A stretch of 64,000 nt of DNA. Source: Amylostereum areolatum. Lineage: Eukaryota; Basidiomycota; Agaricomycetes; Russulales; Stereaceae. Each line of letters begins with the position of its first letter. Position 1 is the first letter of the stretch. A model generated the notes under the pieces. That model was not told where the DNA came from, made no database searches, and saw nothing but the letters and a program-made list of their open reading frames with translations. The stretch lies in contig SAXG01000096.1 of the NCBI GenBank assembly GCA_012932865.1, positions 1 through 64,000 on the forward strand, written 5' to 3'. Position numbers and translations under genes: made by a program. Shown one piece after another: positions 22,666 through 32,869 of the stretch.

Positions 22666-25600
22666 ACCCTAAGCCTATAAGACCTGGCAACACATCCCAC
22701 AGCATCCTCTCGGACTCGGAGTTCTTGCCATCTTCAAACGTGATCCAACGTCTTTACCTTTTACATCTATTGCGGGTACGTTCTGTGTACACACACTTTG
22801 CCCAACTGATATTCACCTGGCTGAATAGTCCTCTCTCGCAAGGACTCCTGCGGTCCCGCGATGACCAACTTGACGGACGTTGTGGGTCCTCTCGGTCTTT
22901 CCACGACGAAGATGGGATCGCCCCATTGGAAACTGGGTTATTTCCGCCTGAGGCGCGAAGCGTGAGCACATGGTCCATGGTCCTATCTCTCCCGCCCACC
23001 CGCGGCTACGGCCTCCAGACTGCCGGCCGAAGAGACTGCTCATTGAATTGGGCGCTCCCGCATACCGCGTTATGCGTCGGGATCATAATCGTGGGTGGTT
23101 CTTTGTCATTTATATTTGAAAGCTCATGACCTCAGGCCTCCGAGATCTGTTGGGTGAGTTTGTCGAGGAATCCCTCACGGGCCATGACTCTGATCGCACC
23201 TCTCACTGAAGAAGGTCAGCATTTTCTACAACGTTATCTGTACGCGATTTACATGGCTTACAGGATATTCAGTCGGCGAACGCATATGAGAAGAGACAGC
23301 CGGACACAAGGACGGTCAGAAGACGCGCGACCCATGGCCATGGAAGGAGCCTGAAGCTGTCAATGACTCTCGCCAAGGCTCGGACTATGTCTGGAAAGCG
23401 GGAGTGACGGAGGCGGGACGACCGGACATTGATGGACGCGGGAGGGCGATATGGTGAGCATAATCAGTCTTTCTTCTCCCTTCTGCATACAATCCCTCAT
23501 GCGCGCTCTCGTGTAGGTTTTTGGCCGGTATTCTTCCATCGCCTTAGATGCGTTGGCACGATCATTCATCGGAGTTTCCAGCCATGCCGTCCAAAGCAGA
23601 TCTACAAGCTGCCCAAGCGCCCTTCTTCCTCAAACCACCACCAGCCTACGTGCAACGCTCAAGACTTGCACTGAATTTTCTCTCAAGAGACCGCAAGGAA
23701 TACGCCCCGAAATGCACCAACAATGGCCTTCCGAGTTGAACAGTCCTAGCCGCGCCTATCCTCATCTCCTCGCCGTAGCCTACGGGAAGCAGCCCACCCT
23801 GCGCCCACCGCTCACCAATGTGTATGCATAGCATTGTCCAACTGGCGTGCGCGACGTCGTCTCTGTCGGCCCTGGCGCCCTTACCACGGTCGACGGCTCC
23901 AACGGCGGACGTAATGGCATCAAGGGGGGCGCGCGGGCCTCAGAGCTGCTTGTCCAGCATTGACCGTGGACGAATACGGGGTTGATGAGACGAGCTTTCT
24001 GGACGGGTAGCGTCAAAGACGCTGGAGGTGTTTAAGATGAGGAGGCTGGTCTCGCTGGGCTCGAGGGCTCGGTACCAGGCGCGTCGCAGTACCGGGACCA
24101 GGCGGCGAAACTGGGCAATCAAGCAGGGATGAGGAGAAAGCTCACGCCTATGCTATACAACATGCTCGACAAGGCGTGGTCGAGACTTCATGTCGGGCGT
24201 GGACCCGATGGCGATGGGCGGTCAACCCGTGTAGGTTAAGCGTGAACTGCTGCTTGTGGCGATCTACAAGCTTCAATGCAGACGGGGGTGTTTTCGGAAT
24301 AGAACTACAACACCTACGGACCAAAAAGTCTATCAATTTACGCTGCTCCGTCAAAACTGCACGGTCTCGACAGAAACTCGAGGACTTCATGATGCGTAAA
24401 GCACCCGTCAGGCCAGACAGAGCTGCCAAACGGCGGGAAGCGGGCTCGATCAAGCCCGGGAGTTCATCGAGGCCGACGACGAGGAAGCCCACCGAGACCG
24501 CAAAGGATGCCCGTATCCCGCCTCCAGCGGTCCAACTTCAATCTCGGTCCCCTATTTAGGCCGTTTCCAGGTCCAACAATGCGACGTTCTGCACTCTCCG
24601 CCGACGCGTTCGCTGCATACCACTAGCCTCCGCATTGTGCGCTGTGTTGTCGTCGTCGCTTGCGACCTGAATCAAGAGTTGCGATCGACGCTACCCTCTT
24701 TTCCCGCTCTATCTATTGACGGATTGCAGCAGATAAACATTCTGGACGGGCGTGTTACGAACGAAGGAAATACCGTTTCCCACATGTACCAGAACGAACT
24801 GTCAGAGTTGTCGAGATAAAATACAACCTGTAGGTGCTTCTGAGACAGCTCAATGGGTGCGGAAAGGGGTCTCAAGTGAAGGGGTGAATAAGGTGTCTGG
24901 TATAGAGTACAGAGGCTCTGGTGTGTTATAATGTAGTGGAAGGGGCTGGCTTGACGGCCATGCCATACCGTGCCATACCGTCGCGAACGTATGTCGGTGT
25001 AAGGAAACCCGGAGGAAGGAAAACACACAGGTAATATATCCCCCTCTACAGCGCCTGTAGAGATTCTTCGACGAGTGCCAAAATCTCCGCGCCCTAATCA
25101 CTCCCATTACGCATGTCTCTGTCTGAGGGCGGTGTGGTGGCCGCCGGGGGACGGCTCGACGCAACCACGATAGGGAAATACGCGGGAAATGAACGCGGGG
25201 AGCATCTGTGGAAGATCTCATAATGAGTTCGGCATAAATGACGAGAAAGACACGCCATGCATTGGAGAATACTGGCCTCATCCACTTCAGAAGCTCGTCT
25301 TCGGATTGGTTCTGTCGAAGATCGCAAAACGAGTCAGGATATATCCAACCGGGACGACTGTCGTCGCACCTGGCTTCCTCGCGAAAAGAACAGGGGTTCG
25401 AGAGCAATTAGAGAGCCATTTGGAGATCAGAAGGCGGAGGAGTCGCATAGTGAAGAAGGGTGCTTGAGGCAGTGGCGGTGGAAGAGGAGACGCAAAGTTC
25501 GCGATGGCTCGCGATCGATCTCTTTCCGAACGTCCATGTTTACAGCTCCGGATCCCCCAATCTGCTGTTCAACACCATTCTCTTGCCACACTTGTTCGCC

Positions 25601-25724
25601 CGTCTTGTTGTCTACTTCCTGGATCTTTGACTGCATTCGCCTTGGTTTCTCTTAATTCTGTCGTCCAGTTATCGGCCAGAGTGCCTTCCGCCGATCACTC
25701 TCAGGCTCCCACATCTCTATAAAT
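22666..25724. other. Long stretch without a supported gene
   Basis: Short frames only. Some look like decayed coding sequence (for example about 23950-24200 plus strand, with MLYNMLDKAWSRL) but I cannot assign a family or exon chain. A minus-strand frame at 24850-25407 is similarly unconvincing. No CACTA or other terminal inverted repeat for the transposase downstream was found. Confidence 0.4.
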
Positions 25725-28700
25725 ATGGCCGCCTCTCGTTCGGAGTCGAAGCACATTTTATGCACCTGTTTCTCCCATTGCCGTCCATACGACCCAGTCA
25801 ACCAGTGCTATCTAGGAGAAGGACAGTTTGTTGCCCCGGCCGTCAAAAAACAACATCATCGCGATGATGAGCAGTCTCAGAGACATAACAATGACCGCAC
25901 TTCCCTACCCACTGCTGTACCTGGCCCCTCATCGAAGGATGCGTCTCAGTCGATGTTCCAAATGCTGGATTCTCTGGAAGCTGAAGTGAATGCCCGTATG
26001 GGCTGGATTGGCGGCTTGCGCGCATTGCATTTCATTCAGGAGCCTCGGGCTCATATGCCGTACCAAATCCCGATAAATGATGACTTACGAAAACCAAACT
26101 ATGGTCCGCATGCACTGCGTACTGATGTTCGGCTGAACGAGGACTTTCTGAAACTGGAATTCCGCTTCTGTTCCATTCTCGATGAACTAGAGCACATGAA
26201 CGGGGGGCGTGACGAGCGTTTCCTGAATAAACTCCACGCCGTCGAGACACTTGTCTGGCACGGTCTCTCCCTTCTTCTTCGGCGCAAGGAAATAGAATGG
26301 CACCGTCAATGCAATATCAAGACGGGTGTTGTCGACACAGGTAAGCTGGTCTTCATCATCCGAGTTGAGGGATGCATGCTGACATTAGCCTCTTAGAAAT
26401 GTACTTTTCCTATCGTCACCCATCTCAGCCCTCGGTCGTAGCCGTTTATGCCACAGTTTTGATCATGCTGTTATTTTTTGATCTACCTCGTCGTGCAGTC
26501 GAGATGCTTCTTGCTGGGTTTCGAAGTGCATTCCAATCTGTTCCGGGAGCGTCCAGTATTGTCAAGGCTATTCCTAAGGATCCGAGAACAATCCTATCTC
26601 GCTACCCCCTGGACCCTGTTACACTTGTATATGTTTGCTGTGCAGGGTGTTATTGTCTTTATTCCTATGATGTCAGTAATCGGGAAAACATCCCTGACTT
26701 GTGCACTTTCAAAGCAACCCCAGAGAGCCGTCTGTGCAACCATCCACTGTGGAGGCTACAAACAATTGGAACTAAGGAGCTTCGGGTTCCAGCTCTCAAA
26801 TTTGAGCCTCAGGATGTCATACAGTGGGTTGGGAGATTCTTGTCTAGGAAAGGAATAGAGAAAGCTTTGGAAGAAGCTTTCAAGAGAAAGCGAAGGTCTC
26901 CAATGGAACATACATGGGATGGGGATATTCTCTGGCGGATGAAGAGACCTGATGGTAAACTGTTCTTTCCTGGACCTCGAAATTCAAAGGAGCTTCGACT
27001 GGCTTTTGGATATTCTATGGACTCATTCAACCCATTCCACATTAAAGAGGCTAAGCAGACAGTGTCCTGTACAGGAATATGGCTACACTGCCTGAATTTG
27101 CCATATGAGCTCCAGTTTCTTGAAGAAAATGTTTGTTTTGTTGGAGTTGTACCTGGTCCAGACAAGCCATCCCTTGATCAAATAAACCACTGCTTGGAGC
27201 TTGTTGCCAAAGTCTTCCGCGAGATGTGGTCGCCAGGCATAAGATATTCAAGAACTTATGAGTACAAATCAGGCCGTACAGTCAAGGGACTTCTGGTTCC
27301 AGTCACATCAGATATGTTGGCTGCAAGGCAGGCAGGGGGCTTCTCTTCGGCTACTTCTACTCGCTTCTGCACATGCTGTGGTCTTCCTATACAAGATATT
27401 GAGAATATAGAAAAGCATACATGGCCAAAACGGGATGTTGGTGAACACATTCGCTGGGCTAAAAAATGGAGAGATGCTCAGAGTGAAGAGGAACGTGATA
27501 AGATATTTGAAGAGCATGGAGTGCGATGGTCACCACTCTTATCTCTCCGCTATTGGGATCCTATTGCCTTCACAGTTAATGAGCCAATGCACACATTTGA
27601 CCTTGGCCTGCTTGATCACCATGTGCGAAAAGCATTTGGGATTAAAACCTCAGTTGAAGGTGGACTTGGCTTGTCTTCCATTGACCCTGCTGTTGAGCTG
27701 CCCTCTGAGAAAGTTATGGGTGCATGTCAGAAGCTGGTTGATCAGAACAGGTCTGACCTGCAGAAATCTCTCAGTCAGAAGCCAAAAAATGCACTCCTAT
27801 ACATGGCTCAGACTCTTGGACTACGGTTTGCAGGTACCAGGTGGCAAATAGCAGGAAATATAGTAGACTGGGTAAGCATGCATTCTATATGAGATTGGAT
27901 TATAGTTTGCTTATTATGTTGTTTTTATAGAGACAAGGAGTTACTTCAGATGCTGTACCCAACTTCCTAGACACTCTGGCAGAATTAGTCCCAGTCCCTG
28001 GCTCTTCTGATCTTGCATCTCTGATAAGCATATCTGATACGTCTGATGAATCTGAGCTAGACGACTCTGAGTCCCACATGGATGTGGATGGGTCTGATCT
28101 GGAAAGTGTTGCTGCATCAGGAATGTCAGGTATAGATGCCACTGCCAGTGGAAGTCAGGCCAGCCTTACCTTTCTTGCCAATCCAAGGACACTTGCAGAG
28201 ATAAGTGCTGTGGACAAGGCAAAAAAGCAGCTTCTCAAAGGCAGAGCACTGGCCACCATGTCTAGTTCTGGAGCCAACAAAAAGATTCTCCAGTACCTTT
28301 GCTATGACCTGGAACTTTCCACTGATGGATCAAAGTCAGAGCTTTACAGTCGGCTGAAGGAGTGGGCTGATGATCCTGATAAGACTATGACTCAGGATAA
28401 CACAGTGGATCCTCCTACCAAAAAACTTGCTCGTGAGGTCCTAGGCTCTGTGGTTATGAACAATGTGTGGCAGGATATGCCCCAAACTCAGCTGCCCTCA
28501 TGGATCCAACGTGCACCTCTAAATTGGGGAACAAAAAAGCATGGAAAGCTTAGCTCAAGCCAGTGGCGTGTAATTTGCCTCATTCACCTAGTTGTCACTC
28601 TAGTCAGGCTGTGGGGTCCACTTCCACCTGATGATCGAAGACGGAAACTTCTTGACAACTTTATGGACCTTGTCAAAGCTGTGACACTTGCAAACCTTCG

Positions 28701-29906
28701 TGCTATTGATCAGCATCATCTAGATGAATATAGGGTTACTATTCACCGCTATATGGCTGGTTACAAGGAACTCTATAAAGATACAAAGGTTTTCCCAGTT
28801 CAGCATGAAGCTATGCACTATGATGAGACTCTGACTGGATTTGGTCCTGGCCAAGGACTCAATGCAGGCTACTATGAACGGCATATAGGAAAGCTACAAA
28901 ACCAAAACTTCAATAATACATTTGGAGAGTTAGAAGCTACTATGCTAAAGAAATCTTGCCGGGAGTCCAATCTGCGCACACTCCTCTTAGAGGACGAGGT
29001 TATCTATCAGCATGCCTCTGAATTGATTGAAAAGTTCAAGAAGTATTGCTCTGAGGACCTCCGAGGAACACGCCTTGCTTTTATGGCACATGTACAGCGT
29101 CCCACTGCAGACACTGCCTATGATCCATCTTCTCAGTCTGAAGTTCTTCTTTCTAGTGAGATCTTAGGCCAGCTTGCAGTGTTTTTGGCCAAGAAGCACA
29201 AAGTTCGAAGTCTCCCAACTCTGGATCGAGAAGCCATCAGTCTCAAGTACATCTCCCTCAGAGGAGTTCGATATGCAACCCACAGTCACCTACCTAGAGA
29301 TAGTGATATCATTTATCAGGAGACAGCCATAGAAGAAAGCTCTGCCAGTGGGACTAGTCCTAGAGTATCTGCCTATCGTGCAGGGAAGATTGAAGAGATA
29401 TTCATCCATACCTACCATAACCCAGGTGTCAGCTCTATACGATCACAGCTAGGCTCTATGTTTCTTTCTCGGAAAGCATCTGCAGAGAAATACAGAATCA
29501 AAGCTGTATTCTTTGTAGTGAGGCCATATAAACCACTGGGGACATCAGATAGGGGATTGGACAGCCATTATCGCCAATATGGCTTTGCTGCAGGATGGTT
29601 ATGCACTACACACATGCTGGAAACCATTGTACTTGATTCAAGCTCAATTATCTCGCATGTGGCCAAGACACCAGTTGAAGCAGATGGAAGGTCTGATTTA
29701 CTTCACATTTTGCCATTGGATAAGGTATATAAGTTGTCAGCTGTTACAATGGTTTCACATACTGACTCATATTCCAGCTGATGCAGCTCTCGCCGCTGTT
29801 AAAACAGGAGGCTGGAGAAGAGGGTGAGATGGAGAAGGATGAAGGTGGTGAAGAGTTGGTAGCGACAGAGGAGAATGGGATGGATAGAAGTCAAAGAGCG
29901 GGGTAG
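25725..29906 (+). mobile_element. Tnp2-like (CACTA/EnSpm-type) transposase gene, 1337 aa
   Basis: Four exons: 25725-26340, 26397-27871, 27931-29724 and 29778-29906; they sum to 1338 codons including the stop, without frameshift. The N-terminus has a Cys/His cluster (CTCFSHCRPYDPVNQC). The core reads like mushroom Tnp2-family transposases: DGDILWRMKRPDGKLFF, FGYSMDSFNPFHIKEAKQTV, LNLPYELQFLEENVCFVGVV, then GRTVKGLLVPVTSDMLAARQ, FCTCCGLP and a region ending in NEPMHTFDLGLLDHHVRKAF. These include acidic positions of the expected DDE-type core, but I cannot assign the catalytic triad. Residues about 814-845 resemble a SAP DNA-binding motif. The C-terminal part (SSQWRVICLIHLVVTLVRLWG) matches the region that follows in this family. 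The coding sequence is visibly AT-richer than its neighbours. A TATAAATA overlaps the first ATG. No terminal inverted repeats were identified, so element ends are unknown. Confidence 0.8.
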
Positions 29907-30210
29907 ATTTAGTAGGAGACTGGAGAGGGTGTTGGCTGGCTCGTCTCCCCCTCGCACTTACAATTGTCCTGGTCGAGCTGCTAAGTACGATTTACACGGA
30001 GGACTTGTGCGCGTGCAGCAGCTGCTTAAACATGTTGGAATGCGTTGGGGAAGGTCATTGATGACGTGACGAAAATAGACCCCCTTGGGGGGGGAGAGAC
30101 TTATGCTCTAATCGGGACCGGCCTTGAGTTGCAGACGAGCATGCATCGGATGGGAGCGCGGACCCCATTTCAGTATGCACCGCACGACAAAGAGAGGAGA
30201 GGGAGGGTGA
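29907..30210. other. Short non-coding gap, nothing recognised
   Basis: No domain-bearing frame and no terminal repeat of the preceding transposon is visible. Confidence 0.4.
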
Positions 30211-30568
30211 TTATGCAAATGCAAGCGGTGCAAAAGTAATGAACATCGAACAAGTGGGTGACGAGGACCGTTCGCGAGGCCGAGGGGGCCTCCTGGAGAC
30301 CTGGAGATTGAACCGGAGCCCACGCATATACATATGCCGCTGCACGAGCTCCCGACACTTCTCGCCCGCCTCCTCCTCATCGTGCCCGAGGAAGCTATTG
30401 TCGCGCTTCGACTTGATTTCCGGACACGCGCAACACCTAGACGCGTCCGCGCAGCATCGAAACCCCACCCGAACCAAATAAATCCAACGTAAGGAGACAC
30501 GTGAGGGTGGACATGAAGAGGGATGTTACTCACTCTTTGAGAACTTGCGGGTTCAGCGGGGTTTGCAT
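30211..30568 (-). CDS. COX17: COX17-like copper chaperone, probably degenerate
   Basis: COX17 carries copper in the mitochondrial intermembrane space to SCO1 and COX11 for cytochrome oxidase assembly. Minus-strand exons 30568-30534 and 30436-30211, joined over a 97-nt intron, give NPQVLKECCACPEIKSKRD, matching the CCxC copper site, and then GEKCRELV and RGLRFNL, in the order of the family. Two of the three later cysteines of the twin CX9C fold are replaced: the Cys after RD is Ser (RDNS) and the Cys in the K(E)CM(K/R)G motif is Tyr (MYMRG). Without them the two disulphides cannot form. The C-terminus runs about 30 residues past the usual end, or an intron follows. The upstream frame may extend beyond the chosen ATG. 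It is either a pseudogene or a sub-functional paralogue; the true COX17 would be elsewhere. Confidence 0.6.
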
Positions 30569-32460
30569 TGGGTCCGTGGGATCGTACGAGCGTGCGGGGA
30601 CGGGTGCGGGCGCGGTGGGAGTCCACCAGGAGGTGATCAGGAGGAGGAGGGTGAGCGCCGAGCGCGGAAGACACACCTGGTGGGGAAGGGGCTCACCCTG
30701 TCGAGCATAGGAGGATTACTAGTAGGGGTTACCGGAAATGGTGTAGTTCTGCTGTACGGTGCAGTGGTGGTGCTGGAGAGAAGCCTGGCGTCACTGACAA
30801 TCATAGCATGCGTATGCTGTTCCTCCGCTGCCGTCGAGATGCGACTAGTTAGCGTCCGTGGGGAAGAGGTACATGTTTGAATGCACTGTACTGTTCAAAT
30901 GCACCTTCAACGCTCGATGACCCGGACGGACAAAGGCCACCAGTGCCAATTGGTGACCGCCTTGATAGACCGCTGTAAGCGTGGAGTCATATCGTTGTAA
31001 GTCTGTGACCATTATAAGATGTACGAGAAGTACGAAACTTGCTTCAAGGACGCGCGCGCGGAAGTCGACGCCGTGGCCTTGGTAGCATTCCTGTTTGTGG
31101 CGCTCGCGGAGAGATCTTGGTAGGGTTTCCGAGGAGCAAGGCAGCCGTGGGCGACGCGTTTGCAATATCGAGTGAGCGCGCCCCAGCCCTAACGCCGAAC
31201 GGTGGAGGGTTTCGAGCAAGGCGAGACGGGTTCGGGAGCGTCGAGGGTTGGGATCCAGCAGCGTTTCCGGGATGGGGACGACATCGACGGGAAAACAAGA
31301 TATCGTGATGATGTGCCGGAAGGCGAGGTGGAGGCCGTCGGATGGCAATAAGGAAGTTGCCCCGGGGACAAGGTCGTCAAGGCGGTGAAAGGTCGGTGGG
31401 AAGGTGTCGGTCACGTCCGCGACGGTCTCTGAGCGGAGGATGAGCGTGGAGTCGTACGGGTAAGCGGGGAGTCGTACGGGTAAGCGTAGAGTTGTGCTCT
31501 GGATGGTGGTTGAGATGGCATTGTCGAATTGTAACTTGAAGTCGGTTTGGCGGGGTGATCGTACGTGAAACGAAGGAAAGGTGCTCACGAGGTCGAGGGG
31601 GGACATCGGCGAGGCAGAACATGATCAAAATCCAGTCCACGTTAGAAGTTTTGAGGGAAGTTTTTAGTGTGGCATCGCAGAGGAGCCAGGATAGGTGAAC
31701 GTTGAGTGAAGCTTGAAGCTTGAAGCTTGAAGAGTCGAGACAGACTTCGCTTCCGAATTCTCAACAAATTAAAGTCACGTGCAGTTCATCTCGGAGCCTT
31801 CGCCGATTCCGAACTCTGGCTTGTAGTCACTCAATTCTCTTCACGCATCCTCTCTTGGTGCATCTCTCTTGCATCTCCTTGCATCTCTCTTCGTACAGCT
31901 CACTCATGACGGGACTCTTATCAAATCCATCGGAAACAACCAGTGGAATATCATCCTGTCGGTGCGTGTCGCGGCTTGTTGTCGAAACCTCTAAACCCTC
32001 AGACAGTTTTTAGGTCCCTTCGTCGCCCTCGTCATGTCCGCGTCTATCACCCATCTGGGCTCATGACGTCCAGAGTCGAGCCATCAAAAATCCATGCCAG
32101 TCCAGAGCGAGGACAAGGACGACGAGTCGATCGCGAAAGAAGCCTGCGGCGCGCTGTAAAAGTCTCTCCAACTTGTGCGTCCGCATATATATCCTCCTCC
32201 TCTCAAACCAGCGTTGACATCCAGTCTTGCATGCAGGTGTCCACTCGCAGAACGCTATGCGCCATGAAAATCAATCAATCAACCGAGCCGAAGCATGCAC
32301 TGTTGCTGTGCGTCGGAACTCCTGTCGTGCGTCCTTTTCCTTCGCTCCTTTCTGCATGAGATTCCTGATGCGTGCGCCTCTGAAATAACAGGGCAACATC
32401 GGTCCATAGGGCTAACCGCGCTCGTGCGAGGAGCCGAGGGCGAAGCCGTGTAGATCAGAC
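30569..32460. other. Stretch without a supported gene
   Basis: A minus-strand frame at 30845-31606 is long (253 codons) but shows no known domain. It spans a tandem duplication of GGAGTCGTACGGGTAAGCG at about 31447-31488. At 31709-31733 there is a run of GAAGCTT/GCTTGAA units, related to motifs near 7350 and 11330. Confidence 0.45.
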
Positions 32461-32850
32461 GTGCAAACTTTCCGAGCAGCCATCTTGTGTGGAGTTATGG
32501 ACAAGGCGAAGGTCGGCGCTGGGATGAAGAAGTTGGTGTTTGGGGCTATCATGAGGGGTTACGGCTCGCACGAGGCGGCCATGGCCATGGATTGTACCGC
32601 GAAGCTCTCTGCCTACCTGCCGACACTGGTGCACAGCAACCTTCGGGTTTTCCTTGGGAATCAACGATGTTACTCCTGGTCCCATCCTCCCGGGCAAGAA
32701 GGACAAACTCGTCGAGGCCGCCTACCAGGCCTGTCAACAATACATCGAGCTCGCGAAACGGGGAAAATTGGAGAACCCGGGTGTAATCAAGAGCAGACGC
32801 CGTAGGCCATGATTTCTGGTGCTCTGTCCGAAGATGATGAGCAGAGCGCT
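32461..32850 (+). pseudogene. RPO31: RNA polymerase III largest subunit (RPC1) fragment
   Basis: A short internal piece of the largest RNA polymerase III subunit. It reads AILCGVMDKAKVGAGMKKLV and GYGSHEAAMAMD in one frame, then GINDVTPGPILPGKKDKL and QYIELAKRGKLENPG in a second, then GCNQEQTP, a TAG at 32803, and AMISGALSE in a third. In the family the last part reads GCNQEQTLEAMISG, so the TAG stands at a Glu position and two frameshifts separate the parts. The homologous region lies in the middle of the roughly 1400-residue subunit. It is flanked by TOM1 sequence within about 30 nt, with no RPC1 start or end nearby: a captured or rearranged fragment, not a decayed gene in place. Confidence 0.8.
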
Positions 32851-32869
32851 CCACGTCCGCCACATCGCA

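Noticed and set aside
24850..25407. 185-codon minus-strand frame
   Set aside because: No recognisable domain, no splice-supported continuation, and it lies in a stretch of decayed sequence.
30845..31606. 253-codon minus-strand frame
   Set aside because: Contains a tandem DNA duplication and no family pattern; most likely an open frame from GC-rich composition.
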